NCBI GenBank assembly: GCA_017437045.1
Contig: JAFSBY010000034.1
Location: 1 to 64,000, forward strand
Source: Alistipes sp.
GTDB taxonomy: Bacteria > Bacteroidota > Bacteroidia > Bacteroidales > Rikenellaceae
Length of the DNA stretch: 64,000 nucleotides
Direction of reading: 5' to 3'
In this document: positions 39,200-47,448 of the stretch, one piece after another
Numbering within the stretch: position 1 is the first letter of the stretch
Layout: each line of letters starts with the position of its first letter
Translations under genes and position numbers: made by a program
The notes under the pieces: generated by a model
Databases searched by the model: none
What the model was told of the DNA's origin: nothing
Seen by the model: the letters and a program-made list of their open reading frames with translations, nothing else

Positions 39200-39772
39200 A
39201 TGCAAATTACAGCTGCTGATATCAAAATCGGTATGTGCATCGAGATGGACGGCAAGACCTTCCTTGTAGTCGATTTCCAGCACTGCAAGCCCGGTAAGGG
39301 CCCTGCTTTCGTTCGTTCGAAGCTCAAGAATCTGGAGAATGGTCGCGTTCTGGAGAACACCTTCTCGTCGGTAGGTATTAAGATCGAGCAGGTGCGCGTG
39401 GAGCGTCGCCCCTATCAGTTCACCTACGAGGATGACCTGGGTGCTCACTTCATGCACACGGAGACCTTCGAGGAGATCAACATCGAGAAGTCGCTGATCA
39501 ACAACTACGACCTGATGGCCGATGGTCAGATTGTCGAGGTGATGTTCCACACCGAGAAGGAGATGGTTCTCTCGGCCGAGCTTCCCCCGATCGTAGATAT
39601 GGAGGTGACCTACACCGAGCCGGGTATCAAGGGTGATACGGCTTCGACCAACTCGCTCAAGCCCGCTACGGTAAACACCGGTGCCGAGATCCGCGTTCCG
39701 CTCTTCATCAACACGGGCGATAAGATCCGCGTGGATACGCGTACGCGTGAGTACTACGAGCGTATTAAGTAA
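39200..39772 (+). CDS. efp: Elongation factor P
   Basis: EF-P relieves ribosome stalling at polyproline stretches. The 190-residue protein has the three beta-barrel domains of the family. The tip residue corresponding to the modified lysine of other bacteria is Lys33 in HCKPGKGPAF. No modification gene (epmA or epmB) is seen in this window. It is a single-gene unit with its own promoter and a terminator shared with sdaA. Confidence 0.97.
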   Translation: MQITAADIKIGMCIEMDGKTFLVVDFQHCKPGKGPAFVRSKLKNLENGRVLENTFSSVGIKIEQVRVERRPYQFTYEDDLGAHFMHTETFEEINIEKSLINNYDLMADGQIVEVMFHTEKEMVLSAELPPIVDMEVTYTEPGIKGDTASTNSLKPATVNTGAEIRVPLFINTGDKIRVDTRTREYYERIK

Positions 39773-39833
39773 GATCCCCGCATAGGCTTCGTCGGGTGAC
39801 CCTGGGAGCGTGGGTGAATCGTTACTCGCCAAT

Positions 39834-39870
39834 AAAAAGGCTGCAACCTATTCAGGTCGCAGCCTTTTTT
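39834..39870. terminator. Bidirectional terminator between efp and sdaA
   Basis: AAAAAGGCTGCAACCT (39834-39849) pairs with AGGTCGCAGCCTTTTTT (39854-39870), with A5 on the left and T6 on the right. It serves the convergent efp and sdaA genes. Confidence 0.85.
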
Positions 39871-39898
39871 GTGGTGTGCACCTTCGTGGGAGAAGGTC

Positions 39899-41098
39899 TT
39901 ACAAGTGGTAATTCTTGGCCAAACCACCCTCCGAGGTCTCGCGGTAGAGGCTTGGTAGGGCTGCACCGGTCTCGTTCATCACGGCAACTACCTTGTCGAA
40001 GGTGACCAGATGCTGCCCGTCGGAGAGCGTGGCGTAGGTGTTGGCATCGAGGGCGCGAGCTGCCGCAATGGCGTTACGCTCGATGCAGGGTACCTGTACC
40101 AATCCGCATACGGGGTCGCAGGTCAGCCCCAGATGGTGCTCCAGACCCATCTCGGCTGCATATTCGATCTGCGAGGGGGTGCCGCCAAAGAGCTGGCAGG
40201 CTGCCGCTGCGGCCATGGCACAAGCTACACCAATCTCACCCTGGCAACCTACGGCTGCACCCGAAATCGACGAGTTGGTTTTGACGACATTGCCAAACAG
40301 ACCGGCCGTAGCCAGGGCGCGGAGGATGCGGATACGCAGGAACTCGCGCGAGGTGGCCAGGTGAAAGATCACAGCCGGAATGACACCACACGATCCGCAG
40401 GTCGGGGCGGTCACCACCTCGCCACCGGCAGCATTCTCCTCGGCTACGGCCAGGGCGTAGGCGTAGATGCGCGCACGCGAGGCGAGCGAGCCGGTGTAGC
40501 TCTGCGATTTGACGTAGTAGGTGCTGGCCTTGCGTGCCACCTTCAGACCGCCCGGCAAGACGCCGTCGTTGTTCAGACCGCGTTGGATGGTTTCGCACAT
40601 CACCGTCCAGACCCGATCCAGATACTCCCAGATCTCGGGACCTTCGCAATCCTCGACATACTCCCAGTAGGTTTTACCCTCCCGCTGACAATAGTCTTTG
40701 ATCTCCTGGATGGTCGAGAGATGGTAGATATCGGGTGCCGACTCGGCTTTGGTCTCCTCGTTCTCTAACGCACCACCTCCCGTACTGTAGATGGTCCAGC
40801 TGTCGATCACCTCGTCTGCCTGAATGGCCTCGAAGCGCATGCCGTTGGGGTGGAAGGGGAGTACGATCTCCGGCTCCCAGCAGATCTCCGTGGGGGCAAT
40901 GGGCTCCAGAACGGAGAGGATCGCCTTGTCGGTCAAGTGACCACGTCCGGTGGCGGCCAACGATCCGTAGAGGGTGACCCGATAGCGATCGACTTGCGGG
41001 CAGCGTACCGAGAACTGCTCGGCTGCCCGTTTTGGCCCCATCGTGTGGCTACTCGACGGGCCATTACCTATTTTGAATAACTCCTTGAGTGATTCCAT
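39899..41098 (-). CDS. sdaA: L-serine ammonia-lyase (iron-sulfur type)
   Basis: It deaminates L-serine to pyruvate and ammonia. The start MESLKELFKIGNGPSSSHTM gives 399 residues and fuses the beta and alpha domains in one chain. The N-terminal GPSSSHTMGPKRA motif and the cysteines for the [4Fe-4S] cluster (APTCGSCGVIPA, LTCDPVCGLVQVPC) are present. The gene lies downstream of tRNA-Arg. Together with the hut operon it points to amino acids as carbon and energy sources. Confidence 0.95.
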   Translation of the reverse strand: MESLKELFKIGNGPSSSHTMGPKRAAEQFSVRCPQVDRYRVTLYGSLAATGRGHLTDKAILSVLEPIAPTEICWEPEIVLPFHPNGMRFEAIQADEVIDSWTIYSTGGGALENEETKAESAPDIYHLSTIQEIKDYCQREGKTYWEYVEDCEGPEIWEYLDRVWTVMCETIQRGLNNDGVLPGGLKVARKASTYYVKSQSYTGSLASRARIYAYALAVAEENAAGGEVVTAPTCGSCGVIPAVIFHLATSREFLRIRILRALATAGLFGNVVKTNSSISGAAVGCQGEIGVACAMAAAAACQLFGGTPSQIEYAAEMGLEHHLGLTCDPVCGLVQVPCIERNAIAAARALDANTYATLSDGQHLVTFDKVVAVMNETGAALPSLYRETSEGGLAKNYHL

Positions 41099-41157
41099 AA
41101 TCTTGATCTCTTTGCAAATATCGGGCAAAGCGGTCGCGTGATTGCCCGTTTTTGATG

Positions 41158-41229
41158 TGGTCCCGAGGGGAATCGAACCCCTATCTGATCTTTAGGAGAG
41201 ACCTGTTCTATCCATTGAACTACGAAACC
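41158..41229 (-). tRNA. tRNA-Arg (anticodon CCT)
   Basis: Read on the minus strand, the 72-nt sequence folds as a cloverleaf: acceptor GGTTTCG/CGGGACC with discriminator A, D-arm GTTC/GAAC, anticodon stem GGTCT/AGATC with loop CTCCTAA, and T-arm GGGG-TTCGATT-CCCC. The anticodon CCT reads AGG. A -7-like box (TATCTTTG on the minus strand, 41272-41279) lies upstream. CCA is not encoded. Confidence 0.93.
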
Positions 41230-41286
41230 CGAAACTTTGCCGCGTCTATGCCTTAGCGGCCTTCGGCGCGGCAAAGATACACTTTT

Positions 41287-43869
41287 TTAGCGAATATTGA
41301 CATGCAGCGTACGTTGCAGTCGCTTCTCGGACGAGCCTCCTACACGCACGATGTATTCACCCTTGAGCGGCTCCATGCGGTTCGTGGCGGGGTTGAACCA
41401 AGCAAAATCGTCGTATTTGAGCTCGAAGACCAACATTTCGGTCGTTCCGGGCTGCAACGTCACGCGACGGAATTTGCGCAGGGTCTGCTGGGGACCCTCC
41501 TTGTCGGCCGGACGCTCGAGGTAGAGCTGTACGATCTCCGTACCGGCTGCCTGGCCTACATTGCCGACCGGAACGGTGACAAAGAGCGACTGTCCGGCGC
41601 GCAGGTGGCTGCGATCGGAGCGCAGATAGCCATAGAAGAACTGCGTGTAGCTCAAACCGTGACCAAAGGGGAAGAGCGGCTTGCCTTCGAAGTAGCGATA
41701 GGTGTGTCCCTTCATGTTGTAGTCCTCGAAGTCGGGCAGTTGCTCGGTGTTGCGATAGAAGGTGATCGGGAGCTTACCCTGGGGCGTAGCCAATCCGAAG
41801 AGCACCTCGGCCAACGCCTCGCCACCGGCCTGACCCGGATACCAAGCCTGCAAAATGGCATCGCAGTGTGCACTCTCCGGCTCGAGTGCGATGGCCGATC
41901 CCGAGAAATTGACCAGCACGATCCGCTTACCGGCCTTGTGCAGAGCCTCGATCGTGGCGCGCTGAATGGCGGGCAGCTCGATCGTCTCGCGGTCGCCGCC
42001 TCGGAAGCCCGGAGCCGACACGGCCATCTCCTCGCCCTCGAGCTGAGGCGAGATACCACCGGCGAAGATCACCACATCGACATCCTCGATGCGCTTCAAG
42101 AAACGCTCCATATCCTGCGGTACCGCCTCGGCCATATCCAGACGCAACATGGCATCGTTGCGACGACGGTAGCCCGCATAGTCGATCTGAATGTCGTAGC
42201 TCTTGCCGGCCTGGTAGTCAAATTCGCAGACCTGCGCCTCGTTCTTGACGTTGGTCTTGTCGGCCAGCAACGTGCCGTTTACCCGAATGCGAACGGTCTC
42301 GTTCGAGGCCAGACGGAAGACGGCACGACCCGAATTGGTCGGGGTGAAGCGGCTCTCGAAGCGAGCCGTGATGCCGGCCAACTCGACACCCGGAGCAAAG
42401 ACCGTGTTGCCGGCTGTGCTGAAGCTGAAGGGGCGCGTGAGCTGGTCGTATGCCGCCGGTGCGCCCTCGAACTCGAGGTTGTTCCAATAGGTGGCCTTAA
42501 AGCCTGCCTTGCCCTCCCAAGCGCACTGATCGAAGAGCGAACGGAAGGTGGCAACGTCGGTGTGGCCGCAAAGCGGCTCATAGATGACCTGTGCCTCGGG
42601 CAGCAGGCCGTGCACACCCTCTAAGAGCGTGCTCGTAAAGGCCGGCGTACCGTTGTAGTTGCCCCACTGCATCACCTCGTTGTGCGCATTCGGGCCTACG
42701 ACGGCGACCTTCATGCGGGCATTGAGCGGGAGCAGGTTGCCGCGATTTTGCAGCAGTACGAAGCTCTCTAATGCCATCTTCTTGGCCAGGTCGCGGTGCT
42801 TCTGGCAATCTACGACCGAGAGCGGAATCTGATACGGCTCGACCTCCTCGAACATGCCGAGGGCGAAACGAGCCTCCATGAGACGAATCACAGCACGATC
42901 GATCTCCGCCTCGGTGATCAACCCGCGCTTCACGGCCTCGCCCAGCGCAGCATAGCTGCTGCCGCACTCCAGGTCGCAACCTGCCTTGACGGCTGCAGCC
43001 GAGGCCTCAGCGGCATCGGCGTGGGTCTCATGATCCCCCTTGCGGTAGAAGTCGCGGATCGCACCGCAATCCGATACGACAAGACCCTGATAGCCCCACT
43101 CCTTGCGCAGAATATCATCGAGCAGGTAGGTGCTGGCGTTGCAGGGCACACCCTCGAAACGGTTGTAGGCACCCATCACCTCCTTGACGTCACCCTCTTT
43201 GACCAACGCCTCGAAGGCGGGCAGGTAGGTCTCACGCAGGTCACGCTGCGAGATGTTTTTGGCATCGAACGAGTGGCGATTCCACTCCGGACCCGAATGG
43301 ACGGCATAGTGCTTGGCGCATGCATGCAACTTATCGTAATGCGCCGTCGGATCGCCTTGCAGACCACGTACGACGGCCAAGCCGAGGTGGGTCGTCAGGT
43401 AGGGATCCTCGCCGTAGGTCTCCTGGCCACGACCCCAGCGCGGGTCGCGGAAGATGTTGATGTTGGGTGTCCAGAAGGTCAGACCCTGGTAGCGTTTGCG
43501 CGGCCCCTGGGCTGCGAAATGATGGTATTTGGCGCGTGCCTCATCCGAAACGGCGGTGAAGACCTCCTCGATCAGCGCATCGTTGAACGAGGCAGCCATG
43601 CCGATCGACTGCGGAAATACGGTAGCCAGTCCGGCACGACCCACACCATGCAGGGCCTCGCTCCACCAATCGTAGGCGTCGATGCCGAGGCGCGGAATCG
43701 GGGCTGCATTGTTTTGCAACTGCGAGATCTTCTCCTCGAGGGTCATGCGGCTCACGATGTCGCGTGCGCGATATTCGTGCGAATAGTTGGAATCCTGATA
43801 GGGCAATTTTTGGGCCATGCCGCCGGTTGCGAGCAGCAGCAGGGCGATGCTGAACAGAAAACGATTCAT
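41287..43869 (-). CDS. GH3 glycoside hydrolase with PA14 insert, beta-xylosidase-like
   Basis: The 860-residue secreted enzyme (signal peptide ending TGGMAQ) has the GH3 layout: an (alpha/beta)8 domain (about 25-370), a second alpha/beta domain interrupted by a PA14 domain (about 450-585), and a fibronectin-III-like C-terminus (about 755-860). The nucleophile Asp sits in GLVVSDCGAI. DWWSEALHGVGR and KHYAVHSGPE resemble the xylosidase/arabinofuranosidase branch of GH3. Exo-acting beta-xylosidase or related activity is likely; specificity is inferred. It lies 12 bp after the aminotransferase gene. Confidence 0.87.
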   Translation of the reverse strand: MNRFLFSIALLLLATGGMAQKLPYQDSNYSHEYRARDIVSRMTLEEKISQLQNNAAPIPRLGIDAYDWWSEALHGVGRAGLATVFPQSIGMAASFNDALIEEVFTAVSDEARAKYHHFAAQGPRKRYQGLTFWTPNINIFRDPRWGRGQETYGEDPYLTTHLGLAVVRGLQGDPTAHYDKLHACAKHYAVHSGPEWNRHSFDAKNISQRDLRETYLPAFEALVKEGDVKEVMGAYNRFEGVPCNASTYLLDDILRKEWGYQGLVVSDCGAIRDFYRKGDHETHADAAEASAAAVKAGCDLECGSSYAALGEAVKRGLITEAEIDRAVIRLMEARFALGMFEEVEPYQIPLSVVDCQKHRDLAKKMALESFVLLQNRGNLLPLNARMKVAVVGPNAHNEVMQWGNYNGTPAFTSTLLEGVHGLLPEAQVIYEPLCGHTDVATFRSLFDQCAWEGKAGFKATYWNNLEFEGAPAAYDQLTRPFSFSTAGNTVFAPGVELAGITARFESRFTPTNSGRAVFRLASNETVRIRVNGTLLADKTNVKNEAQVCEFDYQAGKSYDIQIDYAGYRRRNDAMLRLDMAEAVPQDMERFLKRIEDVDVVIFAGGISPQLEGEEMAVSAPGFRGGDRETIELPAIQRATIEALHKAGKRIVLVNFSGSAIALEPESAHCDAILQAWYPGQAGGEALAEVLFGLATPQGKLPITFYRNTEQLPDFEDYNMKGHTYRYFEGKPLFPFGHGLSYTQFFYGYLRSDRSHLRAGQSLFVTVPVGNVGQAAGTEIVQLYLERPADKEGPQQTLRKFRRVTLQPGTTEMLVFELKYDDFAWFNPATNRMEPLKGEYIVRVGGSSEKRLQRTLHVNIR

Positions 43870-43881
43870 GGTATTTGTTTT

Positions 43882-45081
43882 TTATTTGTTACGGTTGTTG
43901 TAGGCCTCGAGTGCCTTGCCTAAGATCATCAGGGCGCGTTGCAGATCCTCCTTTTTGAGGACATAGGCGATGCGCACCTCGTTGCGGCCATATTCGGGCT
44001 CGGAATAGAAACCCGATGCCGGGGCCATCATGATTGTCTCCCCCTCATACTCAAAGTCGGAGAGGCACCACGCACAGAAATCTTCGCTATCCTCGACCGG
44101 CAGACGGGCCACTGTGTAGAAGGCTCCCATCGGGATCGGCGAATAGACGCCCGGGATGCGGTTCAGCCCGTCGATGAGGCACTTACGGCGTTCGATGTAC
44201 TCCTCATAGACCTCGGTCGAATAGCTGCGCGGAGCCTCGATCGAGGCCTCGGCAACGATCTGACCTAACAACGGGGGCGAGAGACGAGCCTGGCAGAACT
44301 TCATCACGGCCTCGTGCACCTTCTTGTTCTTGGTGATCAAGGCGCCGATGCGGATACCGCACTCCGAGTAGCGTTTCGAGACCGAGTCGATCAGCACGAC
44401 ATGCTCCTCGATGCCCTCGAGGTGGAAGGCCGAAATGTAGGGCGAGCCCGTGTAGATAAATTCACGATAGACCTCATCGGAGAAGAGGAACAGATCGTGT
44501 TTTTTGACCAGCTCACGGATGCGTTCCATCTCGCGGCGGGTGTAGAGATAGCCGGTCGGGTTGTTGGGGTTGCAGATCAGAATACCGCGTGTGCGGGGGT
44601 TGATCAACTTCTCAAACTCGGCCACGTCGGGCAGAGCAAAGCCCTCCTCGATGGTCGATACGACGGGGCGAATCTTCGCACCGGCCGAGATGGCAAAGGC
44701 CATGTAGTTGGCATAGGCCGGCTCGGGGACAATGATCTCGTCGCCCGGATTCAGACACGTCATGAAGGCAAACAACACCGCCTCCGAGCCACCCGTCGTG
44801 ACGATGATATCCTCGGGCGAGAGTTTGATCTGATACTGTTCGTAGTATTCGACCAGCTTCTTGCGTAGTGAAAGATAACCGGCCGAAGGGCTGTATTCGA
44901 GGATTTTACGATCTACTTTGCGCATCGCCTCAAGACCCACTTCGGGGGTGTGCAGGTCGGGCTGACCGATGTTGAGGTGGTAGATTTTTGTACCGCGCGC
45001 TTTGGCCGCCTCGGCCAAAGGTCCAAGTTTGCGAATCGGGGAGGCCGGCATCAGCTCGGCGCGTTCAGAGATAATCGGCAT
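43882..45081 (-). CDS. Class I/II PLP-dependent aminotransferase (aspartate aminotransferase-like)
   Basis: The 399-residue aminotransferase of fold type I carries NIGQPDLHTP, YSPSAGYLSLR, the CNPNNPTGYLYTR segment and the PLP-binding Lys in DSVSKRYSECG (about residue 236). It probably transaminates aspartate or another amino acid; substrate range cannot be decided from motifs. It follows the HU gene by 18 bp and may be co-transcribed with it and with the GH3 gene. Confidence 0.88.
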   Translation of the reverse strand: MPIISERAELMPASPIRKLGPLAEAAKARGTKIYHLNIGQPDLHTPEVGLEAMRKVDRKILEYSPSAGYLSLRKKLVEYYEQYQIKLSPEDIIVTTGGSEAVLFAFMTCLNPGDEIIVPEPAYANYMAFAISAGAKIRPVVSTIEEGFALPDVAEFEKLINPRTRGILICNPNNPTGYLYTRREMERIRELVKKHDLFLFSDEVYREFIYTGSPYISAFHLEGIEEHVVLIDSVSKRYSECGIRIGALITKNKKVHEAVMKFCQARLSPPLLGQIVAEASIEAPRSYSTEVYEEYIERRKCLIDGLNRIPGVYSPIPMGAFYTVARLPVEDSEDFCAWCLSDFEYEGETIMMAPASGFYSEPEYGRNEVRIAYVLKKEDLQRALMILGKALEAYNNRNK

Positions 45082-45099
45082 AAGCGATAAATTTTATGG

Positions 45100-45360
45100 T
45101 TAGTCCAACTCGATGAGCGGACGAAATTTAATCGATCGATGGGCGGGGATGGGTACAGGTGCTCCGGTACGCGGGTTGCGACCCATTCGCTCGGCATGAT
45201 GCTGTACCGAGAAACTGCCCAGCCCCGATAGGGTGATGCGGTCCTCTTCGCGGAGCGAATGGTTGATCACTTCGATGAGGGCATCGACCGTTTTGCGAAT
45301 TTCGACTTTCGATTGGTTCGTTTCGAGGGCAATGGCCTCGACGAGCTGGGCTTTATTCAT
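45100..45360 (-). CDS. HU-family DNA-binding protein
   Basis: This is a small nucleoid protein of 86 residues that bends DNA. The start MNKAQLVEAIALETNQSK aligns with HU/IHF proteins. The beta-arm carries RNPRTGAPVPIPAHRSIKF, close to the family signature. A -7 box (TACCTTTG on the minus strand, 45384-45391) lies 24 bp upstream without a clear -33. Confidence 0.93.
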   Translation of the reverse strand: MNKAQLVEAIALETNQSKVEIRKTVDALIEVINHSLREEDRITLSGLGSFSVQHHAERMGRNPRTGAPVPIPAHRSIKFRPLIELD

Positions 45361-45464
45361 AATGGGTATATTTATAGCGTATACAAAGGTAATAAATTGT
45401 GTGGAAAAATGAAAAATTAAATGGGGAATTGGTAAAATAAAGGAGAACGGGGGCCCTTGCCACT

Positions 45465-45508
45465 CGACACCACGGTGTCGATCAAGCCCCTCCTTTCGCA
45501 AGGAGGGG
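45465..45508. repeat. Two hairpins in the gap upstream of HU
   Basis: CGACACCACGGTGTCG (45465-45480) and CCCCTCCTT-TCGC-AAGGAGGGG (45487-45508) are near-perfect palindromes. No coding sequence is convincing here. Confidence 0.6.
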
Positions 45509-45545
45509 TTTGGGGAGGATGTAAGACACGCTCTCTGCAAAGGGA

Positions 45546-45634
45546 GCGTTTGCAAGGGATTGGCTACTCCGCAGCCCTGCGGACTGCTCCGTGACGCCTT
45601 TCCCCTCCGCTCGCCGCGGGGCCCTTGCAAACGC
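45546..45634. repeat. 13-bp perfect inverted repeat enclosing a hairpin
   Basis: GCGTTTGCAAGGG (45546-45558) is matched exactly by CCCTTGCAAACGC (45622-45634). Inside lies CCGCA/TGCGG (45569-45582). The 89-bp element could be a miniature mobile or REP-like repeat; other genomic copies cannot be seen here. Confidence 0.6.
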
Positions 45635-45642
45635 ATCAACAA

Positions 45643-45760
45643 GATGTTGCGAGGCTCCTTCGGAGCGTTCTTTTTTCGTGTGTATGGGTTGTTACAAGCG
45701 AGCTTGACAACCATACACACAAAAAAAGCTTCAGCCATACGACTGAAGCCTCGCAACATC
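45643..45760. repeat. 118-bp nested palindrome
   Basis: Outer arms GATGTTGCGAGGCT (45643-45656) and AGCCTCGCAACATC (45747-45760) enclose GTGTGTATGGGTTGT (45678-45692) and ACAACCATACACAC (45707-45720). GCTTCAG/CTGAAGC (45728-45749), just downstream of tRNA-Ser, has flanking A residues that could act as its terminator on the minus strand. Confidence 0.7.
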
Positions 45761-45774
45761 CGTTGTTGCTCTTT

Positions 45775-45862
<88 letters not shown>

Positions 45863-45873
45863 TTTTGCGAGTG

Positions 45874-45906
45874 CAAATATAGAGATAATTTTTCATTCCG
45901 TGCAAA
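45874..45906 (-). promoter_or_regulatory. Promoter of tRNA-Ser
   Basis: On the minus strand, TTTG (complement of 45903-45906) is followed after 21 nt by TATATTTG (complement of 45874-45881), 11 bp before the tRNA 5' end. Confidence 0.7.
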
Positions 45907-46204
45907 CTTTCACCCAATTTTTTTTGACTTTTGTTGATTTTAGCCCCCAAATCGAGGTGAAACGATCCCTTCACACCCCATTTTTGCACTTTTAGGAGGC
46001 GGCATGCTTAACATTGCGATTCTTTTTCTATCTTTGTAACAGATAAAGCAGGCTCTATTCGTAAAGGTTGCGATTGCGCGAATAGGGGGAATTGTTCAAA
46101 ATCGGACATAGTATCGGACGAAACGGTAGCTATAATACCAAAATAGGTATGATTTTCGTTACATTTTTGAACAATTCGGAATGTTGAACGCAAAAACATG
46201 CGCT
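45907..46204 (+). promoter_or_regulatory. AT-rich intergenic region upstream of the W/Y-rich lipoprotein
   Basis: No gene is supported. A -7-like TATCTTTG (46029-46036) could start transcription of the lipoprotein gene, leaving a leader of about 160 nt; a matching -33 was not found. TTGTTCAAAA (46093) and TTTTTGAACAA (46164) form an inverted pair within that leader. Confidence 0.35.
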
Positions 46205-47407
46205 ATGAAGAAGATGATCAAACAGATGATGATTGCGCTTTTGGCACTCCCGGTAGTGGGTTGCTCGGCCTCGTTTTTGGCTGCGTCCAACGGGGCTGCG
46301 AACGATCTGTATGGCTCGCACAATCGAACCCAGATCGCTCAACGTCAGCAGGCGGAAGCCGAGGCCCGCAAGGCTGAGGCCGAGGCGCAACGTGCCCAAT
46401 GGGAGGCTCGCCTGGCTGAGGCGCAGGCCAATCAGGCACAGCAGAATTACTACAACGCCTCGAGTGGCGAGAATTTCCAGTCGGTGCTGGCCGATGATTA
46501 TGAGAGTGCCTATGCACGTCGTCTGAGAGCCTTGGACGATGCCTCGTATAACATGCCGTCGAGCTATACGAATGCGCGTTACAGCACCAGCTTTCAGTAT
46601 GCCTCGGCCTACGATCCGGCCTTCTACAACGTGATGGTCATGGGCGATCAGGTGTGGGTAGAGCCGAAATACGTGACGGCGATGTTCGGCACGTGGGGCA
46701 GACCCGTGTACTACAACCCCTGGTACTATGGCTGGGCCGGTCCCTCCTATTCGCTCTCGTTCTCGAGCTGGGGATGGAGTGTCGGCTTCTCGTGGTACGA
46801 TCCTTGGTTCTACGATCCGTGGTATTCGCCCTATTATGCCTATTATAATCCTTGGTATGGCCCGTGGTACAATCCGTGGTATAATCCCTGGTACGATATC
46901 TGGTATGGGCCGCACCATCACCACCACTATCCGCACTATGGCCCCGGTGGACATGGCCCGCACCATCCGCACTATCGCCCGGGAGGGGGTAATGTGGTAC
47001 ACCGTCCGACGAATCGTCCGGCAGCCCGTCCGTATGGCGGCAGTGGGACAACGATCAATCGCGGGAGCAACGGCAATCGCAATTGGAGCTCGGGTGTCTA
47101 TCAAGGCGGATCGTCCGGTCGGAATAACAACCGCAATAACAGCGGCGTGAGCAATTCGACCAGCCGTAACCCGTCAGGCAACAAGAACAACAGCAGTTAT
47201 AACAATAGTAATAACTCAAACCGCTCGTCGCGTCGCAGCCCCTCCTCGGGATCGAATTCGTCGTACAACAACAATTCGTACAACAACAATTCGTCGCGTG
47301 GCAACAGCTCTTTCAATAGTGGCTCGTCGTTTGGTGGCGGCTCGCGTAACAGCGGTGGCGGTGCCGGTCGTGGCGGCTTCTCGGGCAGCTCGTCGCGCGG
47401 ACGGTAG
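46205..47407 (+). CDS. Trp/Tyr/Pro-rich low-complexity lipoprotein
   Basis: The 400-residue lipoprotein (lipobox Cys20, LPVVGCSAS) has unknown function. After an Ala/Glu/Gln-rich helix (about 45-85) comes a WGxP/PWY region (about 160-235) with repeats such as YNPWYGPWYNPWY. A His cluster follows (GPHHHHHYPHY), then a long Asn/Ser/Gly/Arg-rich tail (about 285-400). The composition suggests a disordered or self-associating surface protein. It lies 41 bp before the porin gene, so the two may act together. I chose MKKMIKQMM as the start because it begins the signal peptide. Confidence 0.75.
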   Translation: MKKMIKQMMIALLALPVVGCSASFLAASNGAANDLYGSHNRTQIAQRQQAEAEARKAEAEAQRAQWEARLAEAQANQAQQNYYNASSGENFQSVLADDYESAYARRLRALDDASYNMPSSYTNARYSTSFQYASAYDPAFYNVMVMGDQVWVEPKYVTAMFGTWGRPVYYNPWYYGWAGPSYSLSFSSWGWSVGFSWYDPWFYDPWYSPYYAYYNPWYGPWYNPWYNPWYDIWYGPHHHHHYPHYGPGGHGPHHPHYRPGGGNVVHRPTNRPAARPYGGSGTTINRGSNGNRNWSSGVYQGGSSGRNNNRNNSGVSNSTSRNPSGNKNNSSYNNSNNSNRSSRRSPSSGSNSSYNNNSYNNNSSRGNSSFNSGSSFGGGSRNSGGGAGRGGFSGSSSRGR

Positions 47408-47448
47408 GAGTGGACCTTATATTATAAATAGCTAAAAACAGGTAGATC

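Noticed and set aside
41068..41274. A 68-codon minus-strand frame across tRNA-Arg
   Set aside because: It is read through a well-folded tRNA gene and the sdaA start.
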